From NCBI RefSeq assembly GCF_022063185.1, contig NZ_CP091913.1:388501-452500 (forward strand): DNA of 64,000 nucleotides, in the 5' to 3' direction. Shown one piece after another: positions 16,092-25,744 of the stretch. The translations under genes were made by a program, and so were the position numbers. How positions within the stretch are numbered: the stretch's first letter is position 1; each line of letters begins with the position of its first letter. The notes under the pieces were generated by a model that saw only the letters and a program-made list of their open reading frames with translations, did not search any database and was not told the origin of the DNA. This DNA comes from Nostoc sp. UHCC 0870 (GTDB lineage Bacteria > Cyanobacteriota > Cyanobacteriia > Cyanobacteriales > Nostocaceae).

Positions 16092-18059
16092 ATGGCTAAT
16101 CCCCGTCAATCATCCTTTAGACGTATTTTAGTAACAAGAATTTTGTTGCTGTTTGTCCCTGTGTTAATTCTTGGGCAAATAGCGGCTTTGAATAAGGCAC
16201 GTTCTAGTTTATTGAGAACCGCGCGTCAAAATCTGACGGACAGTGCTGTAATCAAAGGGGAGAAAATTTTAAATGCGATCGCTAATCTCAAAATTAATTT
16301 ATCACTTGCCAGTCGCACGACAGTTGTTCAGTCGGGATCACCAACGGAAATTCAAGAATTTTTCACCCAGTTAACACAAGAATTGCCCAGCTACGTTGAG
16401 TGCTTGCAATTAACTAATTTGCAAAGTGATAAAATCGTTGCCAGTAGCTGCGGTAATGAAGCCATTACGCCAATTAATCTACCTTTCCCCAGTAACGGGG
16501 TAGATATCAAAAGCATCCCACCGCCACAGTCAGGAACGACTGGTCAAAAAAGGCCACAAAAACAACTAGGATTAGTTATCTTAGCACCTGTTTACAATCG
16601 TTCTGGGCAATTGCGGTATGCTTTGAGTTTACAATCAGCCTTATATGAACAAACTAAAAATAAACCTGGGTCGTTGACTGGTTCAACCCTAGTCATTGCT
16701 GAAGACGGGACGATATTAGCACACCCATTAGCAGAGTTGGTGGGAAGTAATATCAGAGAACACCCAGATGCAGCTCAACTCAAAAGTATTCTCAAAAATG
16801 CGATCGCAGGTAAAAGAGAGTCAATAAATTTATATTTTCGAGATGGAAGAGAATTAGTTGTCGGTTATACAGCCATTAATGACCCCATCACCATCCAAAA
16901 ACGACAAAAATGGGTAGTGCTGGCTGTCACAAGTGTAGATAATGCCCTATTAGGCTTAGAAGAAATCAAACTCATTCTGATTGTATTAACAGTGGGTTTG
17001 ATTGGTGCTAGCTTATTGGCATCTTTTTATTTAGCTCCTTACTTAGCCAGCCCTGTAGAAGCATTACGAGACTACGCGTTAAATATTCACAGCCACCACG
17101 TCGCCAATCCCATACCCCACAACTTCAAAATTCGAGAGTTTAATCAGCTAGCACAAGCACTAGACCAAATGGTTGATAGGCTCAAAGCTTGGTCAGAAGA
17201 AATAGAAATTGCTTGGAAAGAAGCAAAAACTGCCAACCAAATTAAAAGTCAATTTTTAGCGACAACTTCCCACGAATTACGCAATCCACTTAATATCATT
17301 ATCAACTCTATCCGCTTTGTTAAAGATGATATGTGTGATAGTCGGGAAGAAGAAATCGAATTTCTCGAACGTGCTGATGAAACAGCTATCCACTTGCTAG
17401 GAATTATTAACGATTTACTAGATATTTCCAAAATTGAAGCAGGTAAACTATCTGTAGTTACAGAACCGCTTGATTTTAGACAAATACTGCTGGAAGTGAT
17501 CAATTTGCAATCAGTGAATGTTCAACGCAAAGGTTTGCAGCTAAAAACTAATTTGGGTACTGAAAAAATTCCTGTCAAGGCAGATGCAGCCAAACTTAAA
17601 CAAGTATTAATCAATATTATTGGCAACGCTACGAAATTCACCGATGAAGGTGGTATTACAATTTCGACATTTTTACATAATAGTGGGGGCAAATCTCAAG
17701 TCACTGTCACTATCACAGATACAGGTTTAGGAATTGAACCCACTCAACAACACAAACTATTTCGTCCTTTTGTGATGGTGGATGGTAACAACACACGTGA
17801 AGGTACAGGCTTGGGTCTGGCAATTTCCCGTAACTTAATTGAACTTATGGGCGGTACTATCACGTTAGAAAGTGCTGGTCTAAATATGGGAACGTCTGTA
17901 AAAATTACTTTACCTGTAATTGAGATATCAAAACTTACCCCAGTAGCAGAAAGTTCAGAAGATTCTTTTGCTACGCAGCTAGAACAGACTCCTCTCAACG
18001 GTAACGGAGTTTATAAGTCTAATCAATCTCAATTAGCTCCCCAACCAGTCCAGAAATAA
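16092..18059 (+). CDS. Hybrid-free sensor histidine kinase (Cache-HAMP-HisKA-HATPase)
   Basis: 655 residues from the ATG at 16092 (MANPRQSSFRR); a TTG 33 bases upstream is less likely. Order: membrane helix near 15-35, an extracytoplasmic sensory region of about 250 residues with Cache-like VYNRSGQLRYALSLQ and TLVIAEDGTILAHPLA, a second membrane helix (about 300-320), HAMP-like linker, phosphoacceptor box SHELRNPL with His394, then the ATP-binding N box (IIGNATKFTDEG), DTGLGI, FRPF and GTGLGLAISRNL. It autophosphorylates in response to an unknown outside signal. No response regulator lies nearby, so its partner is elsewhere. Confidence 0.93.
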   Translation: MANPRQSSFRRILVTRILLLFVPVLILGQIAALNKARSSLLRTARQNLTDSAVIKGEKILNAIANLKINLSLASRTTVVQSGSPTEIQEFFTQLTQELPSYVECLQLTNLQSDKIVASSCGNEAITPINLPFPSNGVDIKSIPPPQSGTTGQKRPQKQLGLVILAPVYNRSGQLRYALSLQSALYEQTKNKPGSLTGSTLVIAEDGTILAHPLAELVGSNIREHPDAAQLKSILKNAIAGKRESINLYFRDGRELVVGYTAINDPITIQKRQKWVVLAVTSVDNALLGLEEIKLILIVLTVGLIGASLLASFYLAPYLASPVEALRDYALNIHSHHVANPIPHNFKIREFNQLAQALDQMVDRLKAWSEEIEIAWKEAKTANQIKSQFLATTSHELRNPLNIIINSIRFVKDDMCDSREEEIEFLERADETAIHLLGIINDLLDISKIEAGKLSVVTEPLDFRQILLEVINLQSVNVQRKGLQLKTNLGTEKIPVKADAAKLKQVLINIIGNATKFTDEGGITISTFLHNSGGKSQVTVTITDTGLGIEPTQQHKLFRPFVMVDGNNTREGTGLGLAISRNLIELMGGTITLESAGLNMGTSVKITLPVIEISKLTPVAESSEDSFATQLEQTPLNGNGVYKSNQSQLAPQPVQK

Positions 18060-18098
18060 AATTAAACGCAGAGGACGCGGAGGTACGCGGGGAGTTTG

Positions 18099-19139
18099 TT
18101 AGGAGTTGTTCAGGGAAATTGATTGACCACTGTGATTGAGGGAGGTTGTTAGTGCAGAGAGGATTTTGACTAACTCTGTACCTACCCAACCTGATGAAAC
18201 TTTTGGGGTGGTGTTCTGGAGGATAGAAGTAACAAAGGTGCTGCAAACTCTTTGTAAAGGTTCTCCTTTTTGTAATTCCAGCACTTCTTGACTTTGATTC
18301 ACTGGTAAAAAGAGATTTCCCTGCTGTTCAAATTCACCATGTAATAGAGTTAAGGGTGATGATGGTGACATTTCATCAAAGACCAAAGTACCGAGGCTAC
18401 CTACTACGGCTAACCGACGCTGTTTATCAGGATTTAACCAGCACAGATGAATAAAGGCTTGAAACCCATCTGGGTAGGTGAGTGTTACCCAAACTAAATC
18501 TGCTAAACCTGATGGTGAGGTGTTAGTTTGCTTACTTTCTTCAGCTTGTAGCCACACCTTACCCGTAGCCTGTACGCTGGTGGGTACTTGACCTAACCAG
18601 TTGTTGAAGATGGCAATATCATGAATGGCTAAATCCCAGAGTGCATCGACATCTTGGCGGACAGGGCCTAAATGGGTACGCGCTGCATAGCCGTAACGCA
18701 AATCACCTAACTTACCTGCTTGTACTACAGATTTTCCGCCCTCAACGGCTGGGTGGAATAAATAAGTGTGGTCAACCATCAGTATTAATTGTTTCTGCTC
18801 TGCCAGTTGACAAAGTTCCTTACATTCTACTGGGTCTAGAGTTAAGGGTTTTTCTGCTAAAACATGACAACCCCAGTTGAGAGCATCTTTGACTAAAGTA
18901 TAGTGGGTAGTAGCAGGAGTGGCGATCGCAACTGCTGTTAACCCTGACAATTGCTGTAAATCTTGCCACTGTGTCGTCAATACAACATTTTCATCTAAGT
19001 TAAATTGCTGCTTGACTACCGCCAATCTTTCTGAGTGCGGATCTACTACCGCCACAACATTAACTTGAGGTAGTGCTAAAAAATTCCGCAGTAAATGCAC
19101 TCCCCAACGCCCAACCCCAATAACAGCAATGTTAATCAT
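18099..19139 (-). CDS. Gfo/Idh/MocA-family oxidoreductase
   Basis: 346 residues. Rossmann start INIAVIGVGRWGVHLLRNF, then VVDPHSERL, AIATPATTHYTLVKDALNWGCHVLAEKPLTL (the family EKPL motif) and DHTYLFHPA, followed by a C-terminal alpha/beta domain with DLAIHDIAIFNNWLG (catalytic-type His). These NAD(P)-dependent enzymes oxidise or reduce sugars and related compounds. The substrate is not evident; a glycan role is possible, but neighbours (kinase, rnc) do not help. Confidence 0.9.
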   Translation of the reverse strand: MINIAVIGVGRWGVHLLRNFLALPQVNVVAVVDPHSERLAVVKQQFNLDENVVLTTQWQDLQQLSGLTAVAIATPATTHYTLVKDALNWGCHVLAEKPLTLDPVECKELCQLAEQKQLILMVDHTYLFHPAVEGGKSVVQAGKLGDLRYGYAARTHLGPVRQDVDALWDLAIHDIAIFNNWLGQVPTSVQATGKVWLQAEESKQTNTSPSGLADLVWVTLTYPDGFQAFIHLCWLNPDKQRRLAVVGSLGTLVFDEMSPSSPLTLLHGEFEQQGNLFLPVNQSQEVLELQKGEPLQRVCSTFVTSILQNTTPKVSSGWVGTELVKILSALTTSLNHSGQSISLNNS

Positions 19140-19217
19140 GAGTTATTAGTTAATAGTCATTAATTAATAGTCATGGGTAAATTATTAAGCGTCAACCCCT
19201 GAATAGCAATTCAAAAT

Positions 19218-19940
19218 TTATACAGGATCGTCCTTGGGAATAACTGCTAAAAATGCTATTTTGGCGGCGGCTTGTTCGGCTGCTTTGATCGAGCGTCCTT
19301 TACCTTCACCGAGTTTTTTATCATACAACCAGACTTCAGCGATGAAACGCTCTTGAGTGCGGTTGGCTTGATTGACTTCCACCACTCGATATTCTGGTAA
19401 AACTTTGTATTGGGCTTGCGTCCACTCTTGGAGAGCTGCTTTGTAATTGAGCCTAGCGGGATCAAGGCGAATTTCTGCCGCCAGTTGGCGAAAGTGGGGG
19501 TCTAACCAACAGTGAATCAATTCTAAATTATTGGTACTGAGGTAAAACGCGCCTAAAACTGCCTCAAAAGCATCTGCTAGTCGTGATTCTTGACCAATTT
19601 TATCACTGGTGGCACTACCGGCGACTAGTAAGTGTAACTCTAAACCATATTCTCTCGCTAATTGTGCCAGGATGCGATCGCTCACCAAAACTGAACGAAT
19701 GGCGGCAAAATCTCCCACAGGGCAATCTGGATAAGTTTCCCATAGCACCACAGCCGCCGCTAATCGCACTACTGCATCACCGACAAACTCCAGTTGTTCA
19801 TAATTAGCTGAATCGGAAACCGTAGGATGAGTCAAAGCTAAGTCTAGTAATTCCCACTTAATCGGTGCAGTGGTTGGCAGACCTAATTTTCTCACCAAAC
19901 TTTCAAGCTGTCGCTGACGACGTGGATAAACAAGGCTCAT
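19218..19940 (-). CDS. rnc: Ribonuclease III
   Basis: 240 residues. The catalytic domain has the signature YEQLEFVGDAVVRL (a variant of NERLEFLGDAVL), ALTHPTVSDSANY upstream, and the second acidic site LADAFEAVLGAFYLS. The C-terminal double-stranded RNA binding domain (about 165-235) contains YKAALQEWTQAQY, YRVVEVNQANRTQERFIAEVW and GRSIKAAEQAAAKIAF. It cleaves double-stranded RNA in rRNA and mRNA processing. Its neighbour on the same strand upstream is rnpB, another RNA-processing gene; linkage may be coincidental. Confidence 0.95.
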   Translation of the reverse strand: MSLVYPRRQRQLESLVRKLGLPTTAPIKWELLDLALTHPTVSDSANYEQLEFVGDAVVRLAAAVVLWETYPDCPVGDFAAIRSVLVSDRILAQLAREYGLELHLLVAGSATSDKIGQESRLADAFEAVLGAFYLSTNNLELIHCWLDPHFRQLAAEIRLDPARLNYKAALQEWTQAQYKVLPEYRVVEVNQANRTQERFIAEVWLYDKKLGEGKGRSIKAAEQAAAKIAFLAVIPKDDPV

Positions 19941-20025
19941 TAGTTATTAGTCATTAGTCAACAGTTGATAGTTGACAGTTGATAGTTGACAGTTATTAGT
20001 CATTAATCAACAGTTGATAGTCGTT
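19941..20025. repeat. ATTAGTC / GTTGATA-type 7-bp repeats
   Basis: Alternating TTAGTCA and GTTGATAGTTGACA units fill the gap between rnc and rnpB. Confidence 0.65.
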
Positions 20026-20060
20026 ACTTTTGACTATGGACTATTGAGTATGGACTAAAA

Positions 20061-20508
20061 GAGGAGAGAGTCGGTAGTAAGCCGGGTTCTGTTCTCTATG
20101 TAGATTACTCTACATGATGGCGGTTATCTATCTGGGACGTTTGTTACCAAACGCCTCTAGCGGCTCTTTTCAGGCGGAACTGGTAAAAGACCAACCATAG
20201 TTCCTACGGCCTTGCTCCCAACCGGGGTTTACCGAGCCAACGCCTCTCGACGTTGCTGGTGCGCTCTTACCGCACCTTTGCACCCTTACCAAGAGAGGTG
20301 ACAGGTTACAGGTTATAGGTGACAGCAGAAATTTACTGTCACCTGTCACCTCTCATCTGTTCCCTAGTCTTGGCGGTATCTTTCTGTGGCACTATCCTCA
20401 CGATCGCTCGCACTGGACGTTATCCAGCAAGTCTGGTCTTTCGGGAGTCCGGACTTTCCTCAAACCAGGGTTAACTGATCTGCAACCACCTACGCCTACT
20501 CTCTCCCT
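20061..20508 (-). ncRNA. rnpB: RNase P RNA (rnpB), type A, with internal 7-bp repeats
   Basis: The minus strand starts GGGAGAGAGTAGGCGTAGG and contains the universal GAGGAAAGTCCGGACTCCC, AGATAGATAACCGCC and ACAGAACCCGGCTTA blocks; the ends pair (GGGAGAGAGT with ACTCTCTCC). Length is about 448 bases. The catalytic RNA removes 5' leaders from pre-tRNAs with RnpA. At 20296-20355 the P12 region is replaced by an extended hairpin made of TGTCACC/GGTGACA 7-mers, as described for heterocyst-forming cyanobacteria. A T-run lies at the 3' end (20057-20060). Confidence 0.97.
20296..20355. repeat. 7-bp (GGTGACA) repeat array inside rnpB
   Basis: Units AGGTGACAGGTTACAGGTTA on one arm and CTGTCACCTGTCACCTCT on the other form a hairpin arm of the RNA. 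The same heptamer occurs as free repeats at 8.49 kb and 59.12 kb. Confidence 0.85.
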
Positions 20509-20550
20509 CTTTCCAGTGTAGTCCCGGATGATATCATCTGTGCGGTTTGG

Positions 20551-21252
20551 TTATTTCTTTTTATTCCAGGGGAGAGCGTAAGTCCACGGTAGTTTTTTGA
20601 CGGTGAAGGGACAATCAATGATACAGATGGGGGGATATTCTGAACCGAGAGCTATACCTGCTCGTAATTCCGATAGGCGTAGTACCAGTTGTAGGGAAAA
20701 TTCTAACTCTTTGCCCCTATTCATAAAGTCGCCATACAATTTTTTCTGCGGTGGACCACCTTTTTTTAACCCCCCAATATCAACTATGGGTTTTTTCACT
20801 GCATAAATACCAGTGTCTTTATCCCGTCCAAATAAATCTTCGGCGGTAATTGCTTCTGATAGTGACTTTTTAGGAACAATCAAGCTGGGACTTTGGGGTA
20901 AGGCTAAGTCACGGGTTAAATCTGGTGATTTTCTAATGACTCGGCATGATTTGTTGTTGAGGATTAAAGCACTATTGTCCCAGTCTACATAGATGGCGAG
21001 ACTCTCAGACTTATTGTCGATACTCATTGATAGTTCCTTGAGTTCGTCCATCGGATCTGAGGATTTGAATTTAAAGGAAATGCCTATCTTGTCATCCAGA
21101 CCTTGCTCTTTGAGTTGGTCGTCCACAACTCCTTTTTTAAATTCATATTTAATGCGATCGTCAATGGATTCAACCATCATATTAAAGACGTAAGCAACAC
21201 CGATAATGTAAATGGTCAATACCACTAAATTTTGGTCGCTACTTGTAGCCAT
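20551..21252 (-). CDS. Conserved hypothetical, one N-terminal membrane helix
   Basis: 233 residues. Residues 8-27 (LVVLTIYIIGVAYVFNMMVE) form one membrane helix; the rest is soluble, with alternating strands and helices and no known motif (AIYVDWDNSALILNNKSCRVIRK, KKSLSEAITAEDLFGR, ELEFSLQLVLRLSELRAGIALGSEYPP). Probably a membrane-tethered protein facing the cytosol. Not recognised as a named family. It lies between rnpB and corA on the same strand as both. Confidence 0.65.
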   Translation of the reverse strand: MATSSDQNLVVLTIYIIGVAYVFNMMVESIDDRIKYEFKKGVVDDQLKEQGLDDKIGISFKFKSSDPMDELKELSMSIDNKSESLAIYVDWDNSALILNNKSCRVIRKSPDLTRDLALPQSPSLIVPKKSLSEAITAEDLFGRDKDTGIYAVKKPIVDIGGLKKGGPPQKKLYGDFMNRGKELEFSLQLVLRLSELRAGIALGSEYPPICIIDCPFTVKKLPWTYALPWNKKK

Positions 21253-21313
21253 AATTCAGCGTCCAGACTCCCTATAATATTTCTTCTCTGTGGCTACTGC
21301 CAACTGCTAATAT

Positions 21314-22450
21314 TTAATCACGCTTAATGGTTGTAGAATTTTCTAGCCAACCCCGTCGCCAAAATAAAAATAGTAACCCAAACCCGATAAATCCCATAAT
21401 TGCTAGACAAAGTGGATAACCCCAATACCAATTCAGTTCGGGCATATTATATGGTGATTTTTCGGTATTGAAATTCATCCCATAGATACCCGCAATAAAA
21501 GTTAGGGGAATAAAAATAGACGAAACTACCGTCAGCAGCTTCATAACTTCATTCATCTTGTTACCAACAGCCGAGAGGTATACATCCATCAAGCCAGATG
21601 CTAGCTCTCGGTAAGTTTCTACCATATCCATGACCTGTACTGCATGGTCGTAGCAATCTCTTAAATAAATTTGCACTTCTTCACTAATTAAGTCACTGCG
21701 ATCGCGTATTAAAGAATTGATCGCATCCCGTTGCGGCCAGATAGCACGACGCAGTTGCAGTAATTCTCGTCGCAAGTGATAAATCTTTTGTAGGGTTTTG
21801 CGAGTAGGTTTGACTATGACTTCTTCCTCTAAGTCTTCTAGTTGTTCCCCGTAACGTTCCAAAACCGGGAAAAATCCGTCAATAATCGCATCTAGTAAAG
21901 CATAGGCTAAGTAATCAGTTCCCTTGCGGCGAATAGTCCCTCTCCCTTTTTCAATTCTTACCCTCACCCCCTCAAAGCAATCATGTTCTGGTTCTTCTTG
22001 GACTGTCAGCAAGTAGTGTTTCCCTAAAATTAAACTTACTTGTTCACTATAAAAACCATAGGTTTTTTCTTTAGGGACTACCATTCGTGCAATAAATAGT
22101 AATTGGTCATCGTAATCCTCAACTTTAGGACGCTCAGATACATTTACCACATCCTCTAAAACCAGAGGAGATAATTCAAACACTCGCCCCATTCGTTCTA
22201 AAATGTCCTGATTACCTAAACCTTGGACATCTACCCAAGAAATGGATTCTTGATCTAGATAGGGGATAGATTCTTCCGGGGTGGCTATTTGTTGACGAAT
22301 AAAATCCGTTTGGTTGTAGTCAATCAACAAAATTGTCGGTGGTGGAGCATCTGCATCGATAATTATTGTGCCTGGTACAGTCCCTGGGTGATGATAGAAC
22401 TCGTCTCTATGGGATTTAGTGGACTCTCGGCGACGCAGTTTTTTGAGCAT
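21314..22450 (-). CDS. corA: CorA-family Mg2+/Co2+ transporter
   Basis: About 378 residues from the Met at 22450 (MLKKLRRR); a start 9 bases upstream also exists. The long cytoplasmic N-terminal domain (PYLDQESISWVDVQGLGNQDIL, RPKVEDYDDQLLFIARMV) is followed by the helical stalk (LLQLRRAIWPQRDAINSL) and two C-terminal membrane helices, the first ending with the CorA signature YGMNF. Pentameric Mg2+ channel of the inner membrane. Basic C-terminus as usual. No riboswitch-like leader was identified. Confidence 0.95.
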   Translation of the reverse strand: MLKKLRRRESTKSHRDEFYHHPGTVPGTIIIDADAPPPTILLIDYNQTDFIRQQIATPEESIPYLDQESISWVDVQGLGNQDILERMGRVFELSPLVLEDVVNVSERPKVEDYDDQLLFIARMVVPKEKTYGFYSEQVSLILGKHYLLTVQEEPEHDCFEGVRVRIEKGRGTIRRKGTDYLAYALLDAIIDGFFPVLERYGEQLEDLEEEVIVKPTRKTLQKIYHLRRELLQLRRAIWPQRDAINSLIRDRSDLISEEVQIYLRDCYDHAVQVMDMVETYRELASGLMDVYLSAVGNKMNEVMKLLTVVSSIFIPLTFIAGIYGMNFNTEKSPYNMPELNWYWGYPLCLAIMGFIGFGLLFLFWRRGWLENSTTIKRD

Positions 22451-22459
22451 TCTGACCAT

Positions 22460-22961
22460 GCACTGTCACCTGTTAGTATTTAGCCTAATTCTGAACACTC
22501 TTCATTCTGCACAGCAAAGGGAAAATTAACAACCAAAAATATAAGATCAAATAAATCAAACTATATTAAGCAATGTAAAATTATTATCATTGAGTTCGTA
22601 GTAAGGACTTTAGTCCTTGTTTTCACTGACTTTTCACGTTATGTGAAAAAGCTAACGAGAAACCTAACCCCCTCCTAACCCTACTAGGGAAGGGGGAATA
22701 TGTAGAGACGTTGCATACCCCGGATTTCTCACCAATTATTGCAACCTCAGTCCAGAGTCCGTAGGGGCGGGTTAAGCGAAATATTCGTGAATGATTCGAG
22801 CATATCTGTGAACCCGCCCCTACTGTTTGTGAGAAATGCGGGATATAACGTCTCTACAGTTATAGGGGAGAGTTGTTTTGGAAAGGGGTTTTCTATATCC
22901 CGTGAAAAGTTAGGTTTATTTACGCCGTGCTGTACTAGTACCTACTAATAACTAATAACTA
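22460..22961. other. 500-bp intergenic region holding a nested inverted-repeat element
   Basis: Includes the palindrome AAGGACTTTAGTCCTT (22603-22618, also found near 25750), a MITE-like element (22701-22858) and AT-rich flanks. No gene is credible; a short frame across the element is repeat-derived. Confidence 0.6.
22701..22858. mobile_element. MITE-like element with nested inverted repeats
   Basis: Outer arms of about 30 bases (TGTAGAGACGTT... CACTT type against a near-identical inverse ending AACGTCTCTACA) enclose an inner perfect 13-bp palindrome arm pair GTAGGGGCGGGTT / AACCCGCCCCTAC (22761-22773, 22811-22823). No coding capacity. Arms of the same GTAGAGACG type also occur at 48448. Confidence 0.6.
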
Positions 22962-23735
22962 ATGACTAAAAAAGCAATTTTGAGTATCTGCTTAATTTTT
23001 TTGTGTCTATTGGGATGGAATGATCATGCAATAGCAGGTGAATTATCTCAAAGATTGACTAACTTTCCTCACTGGGAAAAATTAACCTCAGTACAACCAG
23101 CAAAAGGAGATTTAGTTTACCCTGAATGGATGGCTGGAACTTGGCAAGTTAAAAGCACCTTAGTAGATTTAGCCGCACCGTTAGCACCAGATATCGTTAC
23201 ACCTGGGTTTGAAGGAAATCGCCAACAACTCAACAAACCTGTGAGTTTTTTAGTCCGGTTTATTCAATCAAAAATAACTAACTCTGGCTTAAAAATTCTT
23301 CCTAAAATCAATAATAATTCTCAAAATGTAGTTGCAGATAGAGCATTTAACAGCCTAAATTTAGCCAGGGCTTATTTAGGAGATGAAACGGTGTTATCAG
23401 TCAAAGTTGATCCTGATTTACCTAATCGTCAGATTACATTTTTACGCCCAGAACGCCAATTAATTTCGATTGTGACTGCACGCGCCACAGAAACTAACTC
23501 AGATAAAAAGTTCATCACCTCAGAAGTATTTCAACAAATATTTAAAGGTGGTTCTAGACCTTATTTAAACTCAGTTGAATCTACCACCGCTTATCATCAA
23601 CTTTCTACAACGAATCCAACAATTGAAGCAGATCAAGTTACTGCTGTCTACCTCTCACCCCAAGACCCAGATTATTTTCAAGCCGCTTCTCAACCCGTAG
23701 CCCTTTATCGCTATCGGTTAGAATTTTATCCCTAG
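22962..23735 (+). CDS. Secreted conserved cyanobacterial protein
   Basis: 257 residues with a clear signal peptide (MTKKAILSICLIFLCLLGWNDHAIAG; cleavage after AIA). The mature part begins ELSQRLTNFPHWEK and contains PEWMAGTWQVKSTLVDLAAPLAPDIVTPGFEGN, then VLSVKVDPDLPNRQITFLRPERQLIS and the C-terminal PVALYRYRLEFYP. This resembles luminal or periplasmic proteins shared by cyanobacteria and plastids, but I cannot name a family with certainty. The start is the ATG after CTAATAACTAATG, without a good ribosome site. Confidence 0.7.
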   Translation: MTKKAILSICLIFLCLLGWNDHAIAGELSQRLTNFPHWEKLTSVQPAKGDLVYPEWMAGTWQVKSTLVDLAAPLAPDIVTPGFEGNRQQLNKPVSFLVRFIQSKITNSGLKILPKINNNSQNVVADRAFNSLNLARAYLGDETVLSVKVDPDLPNRQITFLRPERQLISIVTARATETNSDKKFITSEVFQQIFKGGSRPYLNSVESTTAYHQLSTTNPTIEADQVTAVYLSPQDPDYFQAASQPVALYRYRLEFYP

Positions 23736-23886
23736 AAATAACAACCCCCACACCCCTACACCCCTACACCCCTTAAATTTCTCATCCATTTGGGTGATTT
23801 ATTAATTGAGCTATTGACTACACTTGTATTATATATGTAATATTGTAATTCCAAGCTAACACTCGCACTCTTGGGCAGTGTGCATC

Positions 23887-25707
23887 ATGGCTAAATTTCG
23901 AGACATTCTCAATTACTTTCGTCCCGACTGGAAGCTGAGTGTTTTCAGTATTGTAGCTTCTAGTATTTACGAAATTATTGACTTGGTTGTCCCTTATGCA
24001 ATTGGACAGATTTTAAATGTTCTGTCTGGTCAACCTTTGGATCGACCATTAACACAAGCGATCGCAATTTTTTCTAACTTGACTAATTATCCAGTCAATA
24101 AAACTCTATCTTTAGGTGTATTGCTAGGGATAATTTTTCTTGTGACTGTAGTTAAAGCACCTACACAACCTTGGTTAACTAGTTGGTTTCACTGGGATAT
24201 TGCTTTAAGATCCCGTCGGGATAAAATCCAAATTGCCATCGAGAAAATTCTGACTCTCCCCCTAGAATTTTATGATGAAAATAACCCCGGACGGATAGTC
24301 GGCAGAGTCGCTAGAGGGATTTCTAACCACACTTGGACATATCCAGAAATCGCCGGACAATTAATTCCTAAAATGTTTCGTTTACTAGGAATCTTTGTAT
24401 TTATCGTCTTGATTGAATGGCGAATTGCGCTGTTATATTTGATTTCTTTTGTAGCTATACTTGGCTTTAGCTTAAAGGAATTACAACGGATAATTTGGCA
24501 TGAAAGCAAATTAGATAAATACATGGAGGATACGGAAAGTAGAACTTCCGAATTAATCACGAATATCAAAACTGTCAAAGCTTTTGCTACTGAAACCAAG
24601 GAATTAAAACGCCAAAGGCAACGTTTAGATAGAGAGCTAACAGTAGTTGATTATCGCATCCACAAAGGTTACATAAAGCTGCTGAGTTGGCAAAAAACCG
24701 TAATTCAGTTTTGTGTATTTACCATCCTAGGTTTAACATTAGCAGCCACAGTCAACGGTAGAGTTTCTATCGGTCATTTTGTCATGACTTTAACTCTTTC
24801 GAGTATGGCTTATGCTGAATTAGAACCAATTAGCACCCTAGCGGAAGTTTTTTCTCGGCGTTATTCTTCGATGTTGCGGTTTCATGAATTTCTGCAAGAA
24901 CCAATTGGTAATGAATCAGTAGGGATTTTAGGTGAGGAAAACGAGACCACATCACCCTATAAATTCACTGGTAAAGTTGAATTTGCTCACGTTGGTTTTG
25001 GTTATGATGCTAACCGTAAAGTGCTGCAAGATATCAACTTGTTGATTGAGCCATACCAAACAGTCGCCTTGGTCGGACGTTCTGGTTCTGGTAAGTCTAC
25101 CTTGGTGAAACTACTGTTGCGTTATTTTGAACCCCAAAATGGACAAATTCTCATTGATGGTCAAGATATTCGCACCTTGAATGTAGGTAAGTATAGACGT
25201 AGACTGGCGATCGTTCACCAAGAGGTAGACGTGTTTAACGGGACTGTGTTGGACAACCTCACCTACGGTAGACCGACTGCTACTTTAGAAGAAGTTCAAG
25301 AAGCCTGTAGAATTGCCAGAGTTGAAGAAGTAGTCCAGCAACTACCCAAAGGTTATTACACCGTTGTCGGGGAACGTGGTGTCAGGTTATCTGGTGGACA
25401 AAGACAGCGTTTGGGTATTGCAAGAGCCTTGCTAGTACAACCCGATGTGCTGATTTTTGACGAAGCTACCTCTAGTCTAGATTACGAGTCTGAGCGTTCC
25501 ATTCAATTGGCAATGCGATCAATTCAGGGGACTTGTACCACAATCGTTATTGCTCACCGTCTGAGTACAGTACGAGAAGCAGACAAGATTATCGTTCTAG
25601 ACCAAGGAAAGATTGTAGAAGTCGGTAGCCATGATGAACTCTTGCGTCATCAAGGTATTTATCGCCGCTTGCACTCCTTGCAAGAAACTGGAGAAATTCT
25701 AGATTAG
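23887..25707 (+). CDS. ABC transporter, fused membrane and ATPase domains
   Basis: 606 residues from ATG 23887 (an in-frame GTG lies 9 bases upstream). N-terminal half is an exporter-type six-helix domain (about 15-330); the C-terminal ATPase domain has Walker A VGRSGSGKST, signature LSGGQRQRLGIARALL, Walker B VLIFDEATSSLD and the H loop IAHRLST. This is a half-transporter that would work as a dimer in the inner membrane, exporting lipid, peptide or drug; substrate unknown. Upstream is AT-rich with no operon partner. Confidence 0.93.
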   Translation: MAKFRDILNYFRPDWKLSVFSIVASSIYEIIDLVVPYAIGQILNVLSGQPLDRPLTQAIAIFSNLTNYPVNKTLSLGVLLGIIFLVTVVKAPTQPWLTSWFHWDIALRSRRDKIQIAIEKILTLPLEFYDENNPGRIVGRVARGISNHTWTYPEIAGQLIPKMFRLLGIFVFIVLIEWRIALLYLISFVAILGFSLKELQRIIWHESKLDKYMEDTESRTSELITNIKTVKAFATETKELKRQRQRLDRELTVVDYRIHKGYIKLLSWQKTVIQFCVFTILGLTLAATVNGRVSIGHFVMTLTLSSMAYAELEPISTLAEVFSRRYSSMLRFHEFLQEPIGNESVGILGEENETTSPYKFTGKVEFAHVGFGYDANRKVLQDINLLIEPYQTVALVGRSGSGKSTLVKLLLRYFEPQNGQILIDGQDIRTLNVGKYRRRLAIVHQEVDVFNGTVLDNLTYGRPTATLEEVQEACRIARVEEVVQQLPKGYYTVVGERGVRLSGGQRQRLGIARALLVQPDVLIFDEATSSLDYESERSIQLAMRSIQGTCTTIVIAHRLSTVREADKIIVLDQGKIVEVGSHDELLRHQGIYRRLHSLQETGEILD

Positions 25708-25744
25708 ACAGGTTTGTAGTCCAGACTTTAGTGCTAAGAGACGT

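Noticed and set aside
22739..22948. 69-codon frame
   Set aside because: Lies across the MITE-like element and ends in non-coding sequence.
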